From positions 1,364,001-1,428,000 of the forward strand of contig CP114487.1 in NCBI GenBank assembly GCA_027186245.1: DNA of 64,000 nucleotides, read 5' to 3'. The translations under genes and the position numbers were made by a program. Every line of letters begins with the position of its first letter. Position 1 is the stretch's first letter. This DNA is from Coriaria nepalensis (taxonomy: Eukaryota > Streptophyta > Magnoliopsida > Cucurbitales > Coriariaceae). The notes beneath the pieces were generated by a model that worked only from the letters and a program-made list of their open reading frames with translations, did no database searches and was not told where the DNA came from. Below, piece by piece: positions 1 through 11,929 of the stretch.

Positions 1-638
1 GACATATTGTTGTTTGTAATATTGAATGCTGTTTGTTGGAATAAGAGGTAGGTCATTGTCTATTTATGTATATGTATGTATGATCTGCATGCTAGCCATA
101 TATACCAACATATAGTTAACAATGTTTTATTTTGCCTATTGTATAAAATTATGCTAATATTATATATATTTTTAACAACATAGGCCGAGAAACGATCATT
201 TCGGCCTCCAAGTTGGATCCAAATGACAAAGGTATGCATGAATGATCGTTATGAGGTTAATAGCCGGAGATTACACTATATAGATTAAGAGCTAGAGTTT
301 AGAAAAGTCTTATGTATAGTTTTCGATTATGTTTTAATGAATAAGATCAATTCAATTATGTATATATATATATCGTTCGATCACACTCAAAGGTACTAAG
401 TATAATAAAAATATGAAATCATTTTAAGAATTCTAATTTAGACCCATCAATCAATTATATATTGTCATCTCGATTATTGAATCAAAATAATATATATGTA
501 TACTTCAATGATCAATTTTTGTACCTTGCGATACAAAATAATATATATGTATACATCACCATTATTATTACTTAATAGAAGATTAGCTAAATTAAAATAT
601 CATTCAATGTACCTCTAAATTCTAATATATCTACATAC

Positions 639-698
639 ATTATACATATATTATACATATATTATACATATATTATACATATATTATACATATATTAT
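639..698. repeat. 11-bp tandem repeat, about 5.5 copies
   Basis: The unit ATTATACATAT is repeated head to tail five times without error, followed by a partial unit. It is an AT-rich minisatellite in intergenic DNA with no unique spacers. Confidence 0.9.
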
Positions 699-1325
699 AA
701 TAAAACATCATGATTTGGATTTAATCTTGATATTTTGGTCCAAACAAAGATGTTTGTGTATTAGTTTGTAATTAAACAAAGAATATTAAGTAATGTTATA
801 TGGGTATTGGGTTAGTTACCAAATGGTTGATGTCATTAGACACTAATTTAAGGAAATTATATTGTTGGGCCTCACCCCTTGGATAATCAAACATGACCAC
901 ATCATGCGATTAGTATTAAAAATCACTAGTCACTAGTGGGTTTGTTTGTGTTACGTTGTTCAAAGATCTCTTATGTCTTTTGTGTGAATGAAACCTTGTA
1001 ATGGTTGTTATAGTTGACCACGTAAATTGTATCAAATCAATGATCATAGTCAACTTCAATATCGTTGTAGAATGATGTGTGTAACGTATCAACAATCAAC
1101 TCTTATGACTTGTCGATTATGTAAATAACATTTAACAATCGTTATCTGTTAGGTTTAGAGTAGCCTCTCCAAAAATGTAGTCTTTTTTTTTTTTTTTCTT
1201 GTAATGGGGAGGGGCCAAAATAATGGATGGAAATACCCACTAAAATAGATATTATCTAAATTGATATATATGTTTAGTCCAAAAAGTCCAAAAATTAATT
1301 TATATTCTTGATTACAAAACACGAA

Positions 1326-1351
1326 ATGATGATGATGATGATGATGATGAT
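1326..1351. repeat. ATG/GAT trinucleotide microsatellite
   Basis: About 8.7 uninterrupted trinucleotide units. On the minus strand it would read as a run of histidines, but the surrounding frame has no gene character. Confidence 0.9.
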
Positions 1352-1790
1352 CAACCTCCAACCAGGAGGAGCTTACTGCGAAAATGGAAAATTGCCATTC
1401 AATTTCAACAAGCGCATAGGTTCCCTTCCTCAATTTCACTGATTTCTGGTTTTTCGTCTTCTTTTTCAACATCCCAGTTTTTTTTTCTTTTTTTTTTTTT
1501 CAAATGATGACAAGTTGAAATTTAGCTTTCCAATCTTGAAAACATGAGAACAAAAAATCCACATATATTTCACTGCTCCATAGCAAGGTACAAGATTGAG
1601 CATTTACTTGGGATATTGGTCTGGTTACTCTCTCTCTAATTCTTGTTGGAAAAAAGGGGTCGTACGTTAAAAGCATCAAAGAAGTAAAGCTCATAAAATT
1701 GAAAACAGATTGAAGCTTTAAGCATAAATATAATGATGATAGTATGATTTGGAAATCTATCTCTCTCTCTCTGATATTTCTTTATTTCAG

Positions 1791-2212
1791 TTACCTAATA
1801 GCTTCAATGGGCTTGCAAGTCATATGGAGCTTTATACTTGCACTCTTAGATGCTTATGCAATTAATTGCCCGAAAGAAAGTCCTCCCCAATCCGGTCCTA
1901 GTCAGCCTCTTCGTGGGAGATTGGGTAAAGCCTCAAATGAAACTCCCTTAAACAACAAAATTTGTTAACCGTTTGGATTTAAGAGGTCAATCCCTTTCTG
2001 TTAAAATGTATGTCAGGTCACAGCCACACTGACGCTTGCTGCAGTATCGGCTTCTGGCAGGGTGACGGTTCTGTACTTCAACGATTTGGGAAGTTGTAGC
2101 TTTGATGAGGATTTTTCGGAAGTATCAAATTTCTGTTGCCTTAGCTTTCTTGAGCTGGATTGCTGTTGCAGTTTCATCTCTTATTATGCTTTGGATCTTG
2201 GCCGCTGGTTGA
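1791..2212 (+). pseudogene. CASP-like (CASPL5-type) membrane protein remnant, 3' part, two frameshifts
   Basis: Two exon remnants of a four-TM CASP-like protein (the family of Casparian-strip scaffold relatives) are readable. The first starts after a CAG acceptor at 1790 and reads YLIASMGLQVIWSF, the third TM region; the frame then slips by one base around 1861-1870 and continues as RKKVLPNPVLVSLFVGDW up to a donor at 1925. The second exon starts at 2017 with VTATLTLAAVSASG, slips again near 2105, and finishes KYQISVALAFLSWIAVAV and LIMLWILAAG before TGA at 2212. The exons for the N-terminus and first TMs are not visible upstream. Two frameshifts plus a missing 5' end argue for a pseudogene; sequencing error could explain one slip but not the missing exons. 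The position beside a bHLH gene matches Arabidopsis At3g23200/At3g23210 (recollection). Confidence 0.75.
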
Positions 2213-2873
2213 ACTAACAATAGGTCTGTTAGTTATAATACATTGTAATTTAGCTTTCAATGAGTATTTTGATCTGAATTTTTGTAGATACAAGAATACT
2301 CATTAACAGAGTTCAAATAGTATGTACACAGTAGTTCATCCAAAACACATGGTGTGACTATTTTAACATAACCTTGTCGGAATGCTGCATTTACAGCCAA
2401 TAGGGTTGATAAAATACGGGAAAGTGAACATTAAGCAAAGTGATTTAGAAGAAACATAATGTCCAGGAGGAACAAACCCACCCATTAATGATTAAACATA
2501 CTCTGTAATTCCAGGAAAAAAGCAAAGTGTTGCTAGAAAAGATGAGCCAACTTAACGACACAGATCCTGAAAATGACGCATACTGTCATGTAAGAAAAAA
2601 GGAGATAGAAAGTTGCCAAGAGGCAGCAAACTTAGTGGTTGGTCTTTAGACCCCACTTTCAGGTTTAGAAAATCTACACTTTTCTAGAGTATAGACTTGT
2701 CTAGAGCCACCCACCAACCACAAATGTCTTGAACTAAATGACCCCAATACATTTCCCCCGCACTAAACAATGAGTTGGGATAAAATTAAGAGAAATATAT
2801 ACGTATTTATGAGCCGAAAGTGAAAAAAGTACCTAACAATTCATAAAAAAATAGTAGTGCCAAAAGGGTTAAA
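2213..2873. other. Intergenic between CASPL remnant and bHLH 3' end
   Basis: Contains the 3' UTR side of the minus-strand bHLH gene. A perfect 9-bp inverted repeat (GTGGTTGGT at 2635-2643, ACCAACCAC at 2713-2721) encloses about 70 bp rich in TCTAGA-like palindromes. This could be a tiny MITE remnant but is not strong enough to call. Confidence 0.4.
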
Positions 2874-4527
2874 CTAGGCAGCAGGAGGCCTGAGCTGGTG
2901 ATCGTTAGATGTATCGCAAGAAGATGGAGGTAGATACTGCCACATGGGCATCAGACCATAACTAGGAAAAACTGCCGTCTTGTTTCCTGCAAAGTGATGA
3001 GGATGATGATATGCACTTGGAATATGTGATGCCATAACTCCATTAGAGGGAATGCTCATAGCTTTTAGTTGCTGATCAACCCTTTCTTTGTCCGCTTTCA
3101 GTATTGTTTTTTCCTCACGAAGTTCATTTTTCTCTGCCTGTTAAAGTGAGCAAAAGACTTTATAAACTCTTCATTTTTACTGTGGACAGATGAATTTTAC
3201 ATGATAGAGAAATAGTCTCCTACAGTCATTTGCAGTCATTTTCCTCTGCATTGATTACTAAACAGAAGCTACCTCACTATTCGATCTTTCCAAATGCTTA
3301 CATGACATGATTCATGTTAATATATTTCTAGATAGAGGTTATGAACTTAAAAGACGAAAGAAATGTTGGAGTTGGACCACATATATATTCTCATAACTGA
3401 ATTAGAGAGAAAATTATAGTCCTATATTAACCAAAGCACAGAATCTGAAATTGAAATGTGATTCTCCAGTAAGTTTTTCAATCATTAACTCACCTTTAAA
3501 ATCTTCACCTCTTCTACTAGCTTTTCATTAGTCTCTTTGAGCTCCTGAGCTTCATTTCTTAGTTGATTTAAAACTTTGATGGCATCATCGAGTATAGCTG
3601 CTTTGTCCGTTTTGGCAGGTCTACCAGATTCCAAAGCAATGCTCAAATCTCGAAACCTGCAGGTGTAAAAAACAGGAACACAACAAACTCAAGCAATTTT
3701 AGGACACCTTAGCAGTGCAAACAACGAACGCTGTTTCTTAAAGCAGTATATGTCACTACTTGGTTTCACCCTCTAAGTCTTATAATCCTGTAAAGCATAT
3801 TGCCTCCCGCTTGTCTTCAATTACTCAACAAAAATTAAAAAAAGAAAACAATTATATATAAGTTGGGATAAGGGGCTTGCCCATCTTTCAATCTTTCTCT
3901 TCGCAATTTCTCCCGGCATGCTTTAGATGTGGGTCTACTGCACGATTCATTGCGAGCCCTGAAATTTATCGCAAGGACAGTCAGTAAGGAAACTTAGCTA
4001 ATAGCAGATTACTGCAATTCATTCATAAAACCACAAGAGATTAATTGCAAACTTAGGAAGACCATTAATTCAACACATTTCAAAAGACGAAGACCATCTT
4101 AGTATTTCCTCTAATTTGTTAATTATGCACAAGATACACATTCATTGCTGATTCCAAAAGGGGGGAAAATTGACCTGGAGTTTCCAGGAAACTACTCCAC
4201 GGAAAGAACGTAAATCGATTAGTTACCTTTTCCGAGTACATTCCTTCTCTTCCGACGCAACAGTAACCCCGCCGCCGGGGAAATCAAATTCAGCGCCGCC
4301 ATCACTGAATGCAAAAGCCGAAACTTCTGAGATTGATTTCTCACCGCGAGATCAAGCATCAAAACTCGAATGAAGAAGACAACAAAAGTTCATAGGGATT
4401 AATGAATAACATACCTGAGATTACTCGGCCATGAAAAACCGAGAGAGTGAATTCCACCGTCGTCTCCGCCATCGATCAGAGCGTCGCCGATGAATTTCCA
4501 GCAAGAGTCGTCAAGAATCGGATCCAT
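2874..4527 (-). CDS. Group IVc bHLH transcription factor (bHLH34/bHLH104-like)
   Basis: Five exons on the minus strand: 4527-4425 (or 4415), 4326-4227, 3958-3881, 3656-3494, 3137-2874, giving about 235 aa. Exon 3 carries the basic region (SKACREKLRRERL), exon 4 the helix-loop-helix (AKTDKAAILDDAIKVLNQLR) running into a leucine/coiled segment, and exon 5 the IVc tail with PSYGLMPMWQYLPP and the terminal LRPPAA seen in bHLH34/104/115/ILR3. These factors act in the nucleus and, in Arabidopsis, activate iron-deficiency genes as homo- and heterodimers. Exon 3 ends at a GC donor (GG|GCAAGC). The strongest-looking exon 1 donor (CAG|GTATGT) is out of frame with exon 2; the GTAATC site 10 bp upstream restores the frame. 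The loop reads SIALESGR where most relatives have SSVLEPGR. The family call is firm; the exact exon 1 boundary is not. Confidence 0.88.
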
Positions 4528-5008
4528 CTAATTTCGGATCCTAATCATTACCAGAGGTGTAGCACTTACCAAGCACATCTCATGTCAACCCGATAATTCG
4601 TTGATTTTTCTCTCACAGCAGCTCATGTTGCGAGGTCCAGTAAGGATTTTACACGTGTGAGGTCATTTACCATGATACGTGGAAGACATTTGTTCGGGAT
4701 TAGAAGATGCGCGCCGCCGCGTTTTTGACTCCAACAGAATAATTGTCTGACGTACGTGAAAGCGACACTGCCGTATCTGTACCTTTTTTTTTTTTGGCCC
4801 GAAAATAATTTCACAGTTACTTTAGGACGGAAAAAAAAATTTACGGTTTAAGAAACATTTTCTTTGTAACAAAACCTATCAAATTCTTACATTATAACTT
4901 ATAAACGACACAACTGTTCATAAGCTTCTTACATCCCGAGTCTTTTATCGGTTAAGAGGGTAAAAAAGTACTGATGAGAGGAACAGTTGTAGTAAAGGGC
5001 GAAAGAAA

Positions 5009-6387
5009 TCAAAGAACACGAGCTTCATTTTGAAGTTTGTCAATGAGCTCATCCACAGAAGACAGTATGAATTTCTTTATCTGCTTATGTCGACATTCAT
5101 TGACATACCTATGAACCTCTTTCAGTGACTTGAACAACCTCTAAATCGGATCTTATGTCAACATTCAACTTGTTCGGAGTGAATTTCTTTATCGGCTTTG
5201 ATTTTGCTTTCATTATGTTGGGCAGTGTAGCATACCTCGGTTGATTCAGCCTCAGATCCCTTACTGCATTTTGTCGAAAGAGGTTCATAAAAATTCTTGT
5301 TAGCATAAAAAGAGACGAAAATATTCAAGAATTAAGTTACAAGAGAAGGGGGGATACTTGCGTGATTACAGCTGGAAAGTCCAAGAACAGAGTCTCTAGA
5401 CCTTCATCGACCTCCCTAGCTACTGTCACTGCCTTTTTCTTCTTATCCAGTACAACCTACTGCAAACTAGAACTAAGTGAAGCTAGATTTTAACAAAACT
5501 GAGAGACAAAAACACTGTTGAATCAATAACTAAACTCGACTAACACTTGTACGTAAAATTGTTGAGGCATGATGTTACAGCAAGTGAAGTATCATTTGTG
5601 GGGATTTTATGAATCCGGTATCATTTCAGCAAGTGAAATACGGAGACATCATATATTTGCTGCAAGAAATTCATGCAATCTATATACTACAGGCTTCTTG
5701 TTCTTCATATTAATGGATGTCGCCCTATTTGAACTACTGAATTTTCTAATGAGCTTGCATAAAGAGACCACTAACCTTAGAAGCAAAGGTCCCTTGAGGC
5801 CAGTTGAGATGGCCTGCAATCATCTACCCCATTTGATTACAATCATCATCAATAGCCTACACCATATAGAAATTCAGATAAAATTTATGAAAAGAAAGTA
5901 CCAAATCATAAATTAGGAAATGCCCTAATTCGTTTCAGAATGGAAGATGGAGAAGAAACCTGTTTTCCAAGGATAAGAAGGCCAGGTTTCTCACTCTCGA
6001 AAAGAGCCTTCAGAAACTTAGCAACAGAGAGGGGATGAAGATTTCCAGAAACATCGACGTGAATGCCCCGATCTGCGCCCATTGCCCGGCCCGTCCTTAG
6101 AGTATCTACACACTGTGTGGGCCCCATACTTACCACCACAACCTCTGAGGCCAAGCTCGATTCTCTTATTCGAAGAGCCTCCTCCAGCGCGATCTCGTAG
6201 AAGGGATTCATCGACATCTTCACGTTATGGGTCTCCACCCCGCTCTACGATCAAAATCACAACCCAGCTCAATATCAGATGAAAAGGCGAAAACTAGACA
6301 GAGTCGGGTGGTGCTTACCTTGTCGGGTTTGACCCATATTTTGACGGCGTAATCCACAACTCGTTTCACGGGGAACATTATCTTCAT
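5009..6387 (-). pseudogene. ETFB: Electron transfer flavoprotein beta subunit (ETFB) gene with premature stop and rearranged 3' end
   Basis: Exons 6387-6319, 6244-5960, 5856-5776, 5456-5362 and 5259 onward line up with the approx. 250-aa mitochondrial ETF-beta, which with ETF-alpha passes electrons from branched-chain and other dehydrogenases to ETF:ubiquinone oxidoreductase. The N-terminus MKIMFPVKRVVDYAVKI and the nucleotide-binding block ([20 protein letters not shown]) are well kept. In exon 3 the codon at 5826-5824 is TAG where relatives have Gln (MG*MIAGHLNWPQGTFASK). Near the 3' end the frame runs VVQVTERGS and stops at about 5109; the usual PPKRKAG stretch is replaced by scrambled sequence and the true tail SVDELIDKLQNEARVL reappears only downstream, ending at 5009. 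Exon 4 ends at a GC donor (CAC|GCAAGT). Two independent lesions make a functional full-length product unlikely. Confidence 0.82.
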
Positions 6388-7003
6388 TTTTCTTTCCCGG
6401 TGTTGCGCAGCTGGTGACCGGAAGAGCTCTATCGCCGCAGAAGAAGAAATCTAGTCAGACTGTTGATCCCATACGTTATCGCTCGGCTCCTTCGATTCTT
6501 TTGGGGCTACCTATATTATGTGAAGCAGCCCAATATGTGAGAATATGGGCTCCTCCTCCCTGATCCATAAGCAGCCCTAAAGCAGTGTTGGGCTGTACAA
6601 TAAATAAAGCTACGTACTTGCTCGATTAACATTATTATATAGTTATCTATATAATAATGTTAATTAATCTATGTTTAAATAATCTTTTTTGTAATGATAA
6701 AGTTATTAAGTATTACCTTAGTGGATAAATGATTGTATAGGGGAAGGGACCAGGCCATTTCTATCCCTAATCAATGACACAATCCTTATCTTAACAAGTT
6801 GTAACAAGAAAGAGGGATCTTGAGTCCTTGACCCAACATCAACCGCAATATAGAAACTGAACTATTAGATTGCTTCCAAATGAATGTCTTCTCTATGTTG
6901 TCATAAATAGTTCTTACAAGTTACATCTCTGTCTCCTAATAATCATTCCACATAACTAACCACCACCCAATTAGAAAGAAAAAAAAAAGTTCTAATTTTG
7001 AAA

Positions 7004-8065
7004 TTAAGGATCCAAATAAACAGGTAAAATTGAACGTCTAGATCCTCTACCATGTACTCCAAACGAAAAGCAAGATCGTCTCAATCTAGTACTAGAACTA
7101 CTGATTGTACTAGTCCCCCCTTCGGTATTGGGGCTAATCACTTCACGAATCATCCCGTTGTTATGCCGTAGAACCTCTTGAATCGCTACATAGAACTGCC
7201 GGTCCGTTGAAGAATCCATCGAAATAGACCTTCGAATCGGTTGAACAACAAATCGCTCATCTTTTTCTCTAATCATGTCAATGACCTCAAGTCCCATGCT
7301 TGTAACCTTCTTATGCCTCCTGGATTTCTTTCCCACATCATTCTTCTTCTCTGAATTTAAAGGACTGACACTTATCGATAATTCGCCTGAATTCGACCGT
7401 TCTTGACGTCTAGCAACCGACATTAATTGGTCACCCGAATGATCACTATGATCATTCTCAGTACTACTCAATTCAATGGTCACATCCCGGACAAGTACTA
7501 GATCTTCAGGTGAAGAGCTAGAAGCAAAAAATTGATCATGGGGATCCGAATTAATCAACCGGGTAGTTGCCGAAACCATTGTTCGACAAAGCGGGCAATT
7601 TGCATTGCTCTGAAGCCAAACATCAATGCAATCAATGTGAAAAACATGGCTACAGATCGGTATAGCTTTTAGCTTCTCATCTTCTTGAAACTCACTCAAG
7701 CAAACTGCACATTCACAAAAGCTTGATTCTAGTTTCTTGTAATGGACGACTGGGATCAATCGGATCACAGATTCGTCGAGCCCGCCAGCTGATATCTCGT
7801 CTAAGCCGGGAGAATGGGCCATTAACGGTGGGTCCTGGCTGCGTCGGGAAAGTGAGTAGCGCCTTAACAGATCGATCCTGTGCCAATTAAGGCAGCACTT
7901 GATCACAAAAATGTAGTAGCTTACTAATAAGAAGGCTGTGGAGAAGATTCCTATCACTGCAATGGCTATAATGGGAAAGCTTGTATCTGATTTTGAAGAA
8001 TGTAGAGGTTTTCCAAAAATAGTGGTTTGATGAAGATCACTTGAACTTGGAGAAATAAAATCCAT
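7004..8065 (-). CDS. ATL-family RING-H2 E3 ubiquitin ligase (ATL16-like)
   Basis: A single-exon, 353-aa protein. One N-terminal membrane segment lies at about residues 30-54 ([20 protein letters not shown]), followed by a basic stretch, the ATL-specific GLD motif at about 95-97 ([13 protein letters not shown]), and a RING-H2 finger at about 119-160 with ligands in the order C,C,C,H,H,C,C,C ([17 protein letters not shown]). The conserved Trp of ATL fingers is present (DVWLQ). The C-terminal half is Ser/Arg-rich with the block [11 protein letters not shown] typical of ATL16/ATL13-type members. ATL proteins are membrane-anchored E3 ligases, often linked to defence or carbon/nitrogen signalling; substrates of this one are unknown. 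Lack of introns is usual for ATLs. It lies next to ETF-beta, as At5g43420 lies next to At5g43430 (recollection). Confidence 0.93.
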   Translation of the reverse strand: MDFISPSSSDLHQTTIFGKPLHSSKSDTSFPIIAIAVIGIFSTAFLLVSYYIFVIKCCLNWHRIDLLRRYSLSRRSQDPPLMAHSPGLDEISAGGLDESVIRLIPVVHYKKLESSFCECAVCLSEFQEDEKLKAIPICSHVFHIDCIDVWLQSNANCPLCRTMVSATTRLINSDPHDQFFASSSSPEDLVLVRDVTIELSSTENDHSDHSGDQLMSVARRQERSNSGELSISVSPLNSEKKNDVGKKSRRHKKVTSMGLEVIDMIREKDERFVVQPIRRSISMDSSTDRQFYVAIQEVLRHNNGMIREVISPNTEGGTSTISSSSTRLRRSCFSFGVHGRGSRRSILPVYLDP

Positions 8066-11000
8066 GGGAAAAAATAAAAATGTTTGTTCTTAGATCTTGA
8101 ATACACACAAAGAAGAAGGAGAAGGAGCAGAGAAAAGGGTTTTGGTTTTGGTTTTTGTTTTATTACACGAGTGATTGGCGGTTTGGATACACTAGAACAG
8201 TAAATCCATCAAGCTTTATCTAATTTTTATGAGTAATTATAAAATTAGTGGGGCCGGCTGAGAAGGCCTTTTTTTTTTTGGGTGGGGAGTGAGTTTTATA
8301 CAATATCTTTGCTTACTACAATCGAGAGAAGCCTAAGATGGTATGATGAAATTAAGTTAATTAATGTCTTGAATTACTTTTTTTTTTTTTTTCAAAAGTC
8401 TGACATAAAAATTTATGTTAAATTTGATTCTAATATTATTATAAAATATAATATTTAAAAAAAAAAATATAAATTTATAAAATATAATATAATAATTCAT
8501 ATTATATTTTCTCTTTTAAGATAATGAGATTATTAGATTATTATTGACTTATACGTACATGTGGGCGAAAGGATGTGTCATAAAAGTCTTTTGTTCTACT
8601 AATTATCACAAGTGCCATGGAAAAAAACATTATATGTTACCCATAACATCCGTCTATTCTTACATAAATTGTACTTATTTAATTGTCTCATTAGTGTCGC
8701 TGATTAGTGGGTAATTTCTGTTTTAAATTAGGGTCTTAGCGACCCATTAAAATATATAGAGAGCAAAGCTAGTTAGGTGAGAAATGACTAGGTAGAGAGA
8801 CCCATTAATTTCTGTTTTAAATTGATTAGGTAGCTTTTGAACTTATAAATAAATAAATTTTTATTTGATCAATTTTTTTTAATTATATATATATATATAA
8901 TTATTTTTATATATAATAAAAAATAAATCAATCTAATAAACAAAATAAATAACTCACCTCGAAAGGAAAAAACATGTCAAAATAAGTATGTAAAAAAGGG
9001 GGAGGGAGGGCAATATGGGAAGAAAATAAATTATTCAAATGAAGTTTGACCTTGTCATATTCTCCATCATCGATCATCATCGGCGATGATGAAAAGCAAA
9101 AGGGGATAAAGAAGGGTCGTACCCACATGCAAACCACCTTTGAATTTTCTCACCTGTTAATTCCTTTTAAGATTTGCATGTATTCTCGAACTGATCATCA
9201 CTTTCTGTCCCGTTTCAAAATTTCAAACGGCAAAAAAAGTGCAAAGGAAAAAAAAAAAAAGGAAGAATACAATCCTAATGGCTAATTCCTATGAAGGTGG
9301 AAGGAAAATCCAACGATGCAATTGCGTTGCCCAGGTTAACAATTTTCTAACGAGACAAAGCTAGGTAGGTGAGAAATAACATCTACGTACAGTCTGGCTG
9401 TCAGCCATGGTGGCATTTTTGTCAAAAGCTAAACAGTTAAAATATACAGTGACAGATTAAACTAGTTGTCTTTGCCAAAGAAATTTACATGTCCGAATTC
9501 TTGGTCAAAAACAGGCTGGATCGCATATCACTCCTGCCTCTTGGATTACTTGAATCTATTATTTTTAAGTACGTCTTGTTGGTCCGCAGTGTTTTGCAAT
9601 CGATACTTAAAATTTAAAATTTGTAATGAATGTGTTTTTTTTTTTTTTTAATATAGAAAATGATGTTTTTGTTTTTTTGAATTGTTTTAAATTATTATGA
9701 AAATAATAGTAAAAGGTGAAAAAAATGAGTAGAAGATTTTTTCTCTCAGGATTGTTTATATTTATAGATGAAATAAACACATATTTGTGAAATAATATAT
9801 TATCTTACGAACAGTCATATACCTTAGAAAAATAATTAAATTATTTTGATGGTCATGTATTTAAATTTTTGGAATTTAAATTTTAACGGTAACTGACCGT
9901 CTTAACTGTTAATCTTTTAATTAAAATAGTAAAATTAAATAAGTCAACTACTACGTGTGACACCCGGCAGCCACATCACAAACGTGCAAAATGCCAAGTG
10001 CACCTAATAAGTGCTTCAAGTCTCACGCCATGCATACAAGTGTGCGAGTGTGAGTGTAAGTCCTGATCAGATTTCAATTTTTTTTTATTACAAATACTCA
10101 TTATTTATTATTATTTATAAATATTTTTTAAACTTTAAATTTTTAGCTCATTTACATTTTAATTATTATTTTAAAAAATCCAACACATCTTATATAAGTT
10201 AAGCCCAATATTCTCATACAATCATTAGTAGGTAGGTATATTGATAAATAATTACATTTATCTAAAATAAAGCAATAGTAGTTGGGATAAACAACAGTAC
10301 GTACAGATTGTATTTCACTTTTACACGTCTTTCTGGGTTTGGTTTGATATTCTAGACAAATCGGCTTACTTATAACGCACGAAACGATATTGGATTTGTG
10401 AATCAATCCGGAGTTGACGTCGTCTTTGTTTCCTGTGCTTCTCGAGTAAGGAAAGAACCCCAATAAGAGGGACGATGGGTAGGTGCAACGACAGGTAGTT
10501 CATTCTTTTTTATGATTCATTAAAGTTCGACACGTCGTCGATGAACGGACTAGGTAACAAATAAGATGCTTTTTGATGTGGGGTTAGGCAGAAATTAATC
10601 CTGGTTCCCTTCTACTTCAACTTCAACGTCAAATTCAATGGTAACAAACACTAACCCGACATTCTGATTCTTATTATCTCCAAAAAAAATTAAGAATCAA
10701 ATCAAAATTTTCGATCTTTGACCGGTCTGGACCATCACCTTATGAAAGCTCTTGCGGTCCTTGTATTAATATTTTGAATGCGTGCACATATGAATTTGGA
10801 GTCTGGAGTGACTCGAGTGCAAAACATAAGCAAGTTTTATGTGCATTTATCTTCACAGTTAATCTGAAATGAATCGATAATTTATCTCCAAATAACTGAA
10901 GTTACTTTCAATTTAAACTCTCTTATTAGAATAAACGATAAAAAATTAATGCACATAAAAATATACTCTGGATTTTTACACTCTTGAACCCTAGCCATGA

Positions 11001-11463
11001 ATTAGAAACATAGAATCAACAACAAAGTCTTGTCCTAAAAGAAAAATACTAGTTCTAGTAAAAGAATATATACCCAGGAAACATACATGTGCTGACCATA
11101 AATAAGACAACATTATTATTTGATACGAGAAAATAATAATAATAATAATAAACGTCGTAATTAGCGACCTTAATCACCTCTTGATTACACCCACGTTTCT
11201 CAGCATAATCTTGGTGTCTACTTTTCTCTTATGAATCATTTCTTCACAAGAATTATCATTAATTGACCTTTTCAAAAGTGCTGCAATTAACGTTGGGTTT
11301 TTTTTTTTCACACTACAGGTGAAAAAATTCCTGCTTCTTTCCCATGCACCCATTATATAACACTGCATGCCAATATGCCATAGCACTGGTTAATTGAATT
11401 ACAGCCATGCAAATCAAAACCAGTACAAGTTATTATTAAAATTAATGGATCCAAAGTAAATAA
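8066..11463. other. Intergenic, AT-rich, no gene seen
   Basis: Promoter side of the ATL gene followed by about 3 kb of AT-rich DNA. Short direct repeats occur: AATTTCTGTTTTAAATT near 8712 and 8807, and GCTAG(T/G)TAGGTGAGAAAT near 8768 and 9360. No coding or RNA gene could be supported. Confidence 0.5.
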
Positions 11464-11929
11464 ATGTTGGAGATCAAAAAGATGCAGACAAGGAAGGTGG
11501 AGATCAGGTCCGGTTCGGGGCATTAGGAGGAGGCCGTCGGGGAAATTTGCAGCCGAGATTCGAGACTCGGCTAGGCAAGGGCAACGTGTTTGGCTAAGGA
11601 CTTTCAATACGGCCGAGGAAGCGGCTAGAGCCTATGACCGAGCCGCTTACGCCATGAGGGGTCATTTAGCCGTTCTTAACTTCCCCGATGAACACCCTTC
11701 TCGGAATATCTCGGGTGCTTCATCCTCATCTTTGAGCCGCAAGCAACAGGTTTTCGAGTTTGAGTACTTGGATGAAAAGGTGTTGGAAGACCTTCTGGAT
11801 TCTGAAGGAAAAGAGAAGAAGAAAAAAATGAGAAGAGCTAGCAGCATATGTAATTATATATATTCGTCACACGTGACATTTACTGATAGTGGCAATTTTA
11901 GTTCAATAAAACGATATAGTTTTGTCTGA
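11464..11929 (+). pseudogene. Decayed group-IX ERF (ERF098-like) gene
   Basis: Reading from about 11510, the sequence encodes an AP2 domain, [20 protein letters not shown], then [20 protein letters not shown] and [16 protein letters not shown], then a Ser-rich linker and the C-terminal activation motif [20 protein letters not shown]. Two near-invariant AP2 residues are changed: the Trp of PWGKF (here PSGKF), which contacts DNA in the GCC-box complex, and the Gly of WLGTF (here WLRTF). No ATG in this frame lies upstream of the domain; the likely old start at 11464 is out of frame. The last 30 or so residues after the EDLL motif are read-through. A minimal protein could start at the internal Met at 11654, but it would lack DNA-binding strands. 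I call it a pseudogene of the intact ERF at 13.5 kb. Confidence 0.75.

Larger units (their letters stand above)
1..1743. other. Intergenic, AT-rich, no gene seen
   Basis: No coding region with homology or convincing codon structure was seen on either strand. It holds an 11-bp tandem repeat and an ATG/GAT microsatellite, listed separately. The only longer open frames run through simple repeats and poly-A/T. Confidence 0.6.

Noticed and set aside
639..698. Possible CRISPR-like repeat array
   Set aside because: Contiguous 11-bp units without spacers, in a plant genome: a minisatellite.
1155..1472. Minus-strand frame with a poly-His run
   Set aside because: The His run is the ATG/GAT microsatellite read in one frame and the ends are poly-A/T; no homology or gene context.
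2635..2721. 87-bp segment with 9-bp inverted ends as a MITE
   Set aside because: Ends are short and no target-site duplication is visible; chance is plausible.
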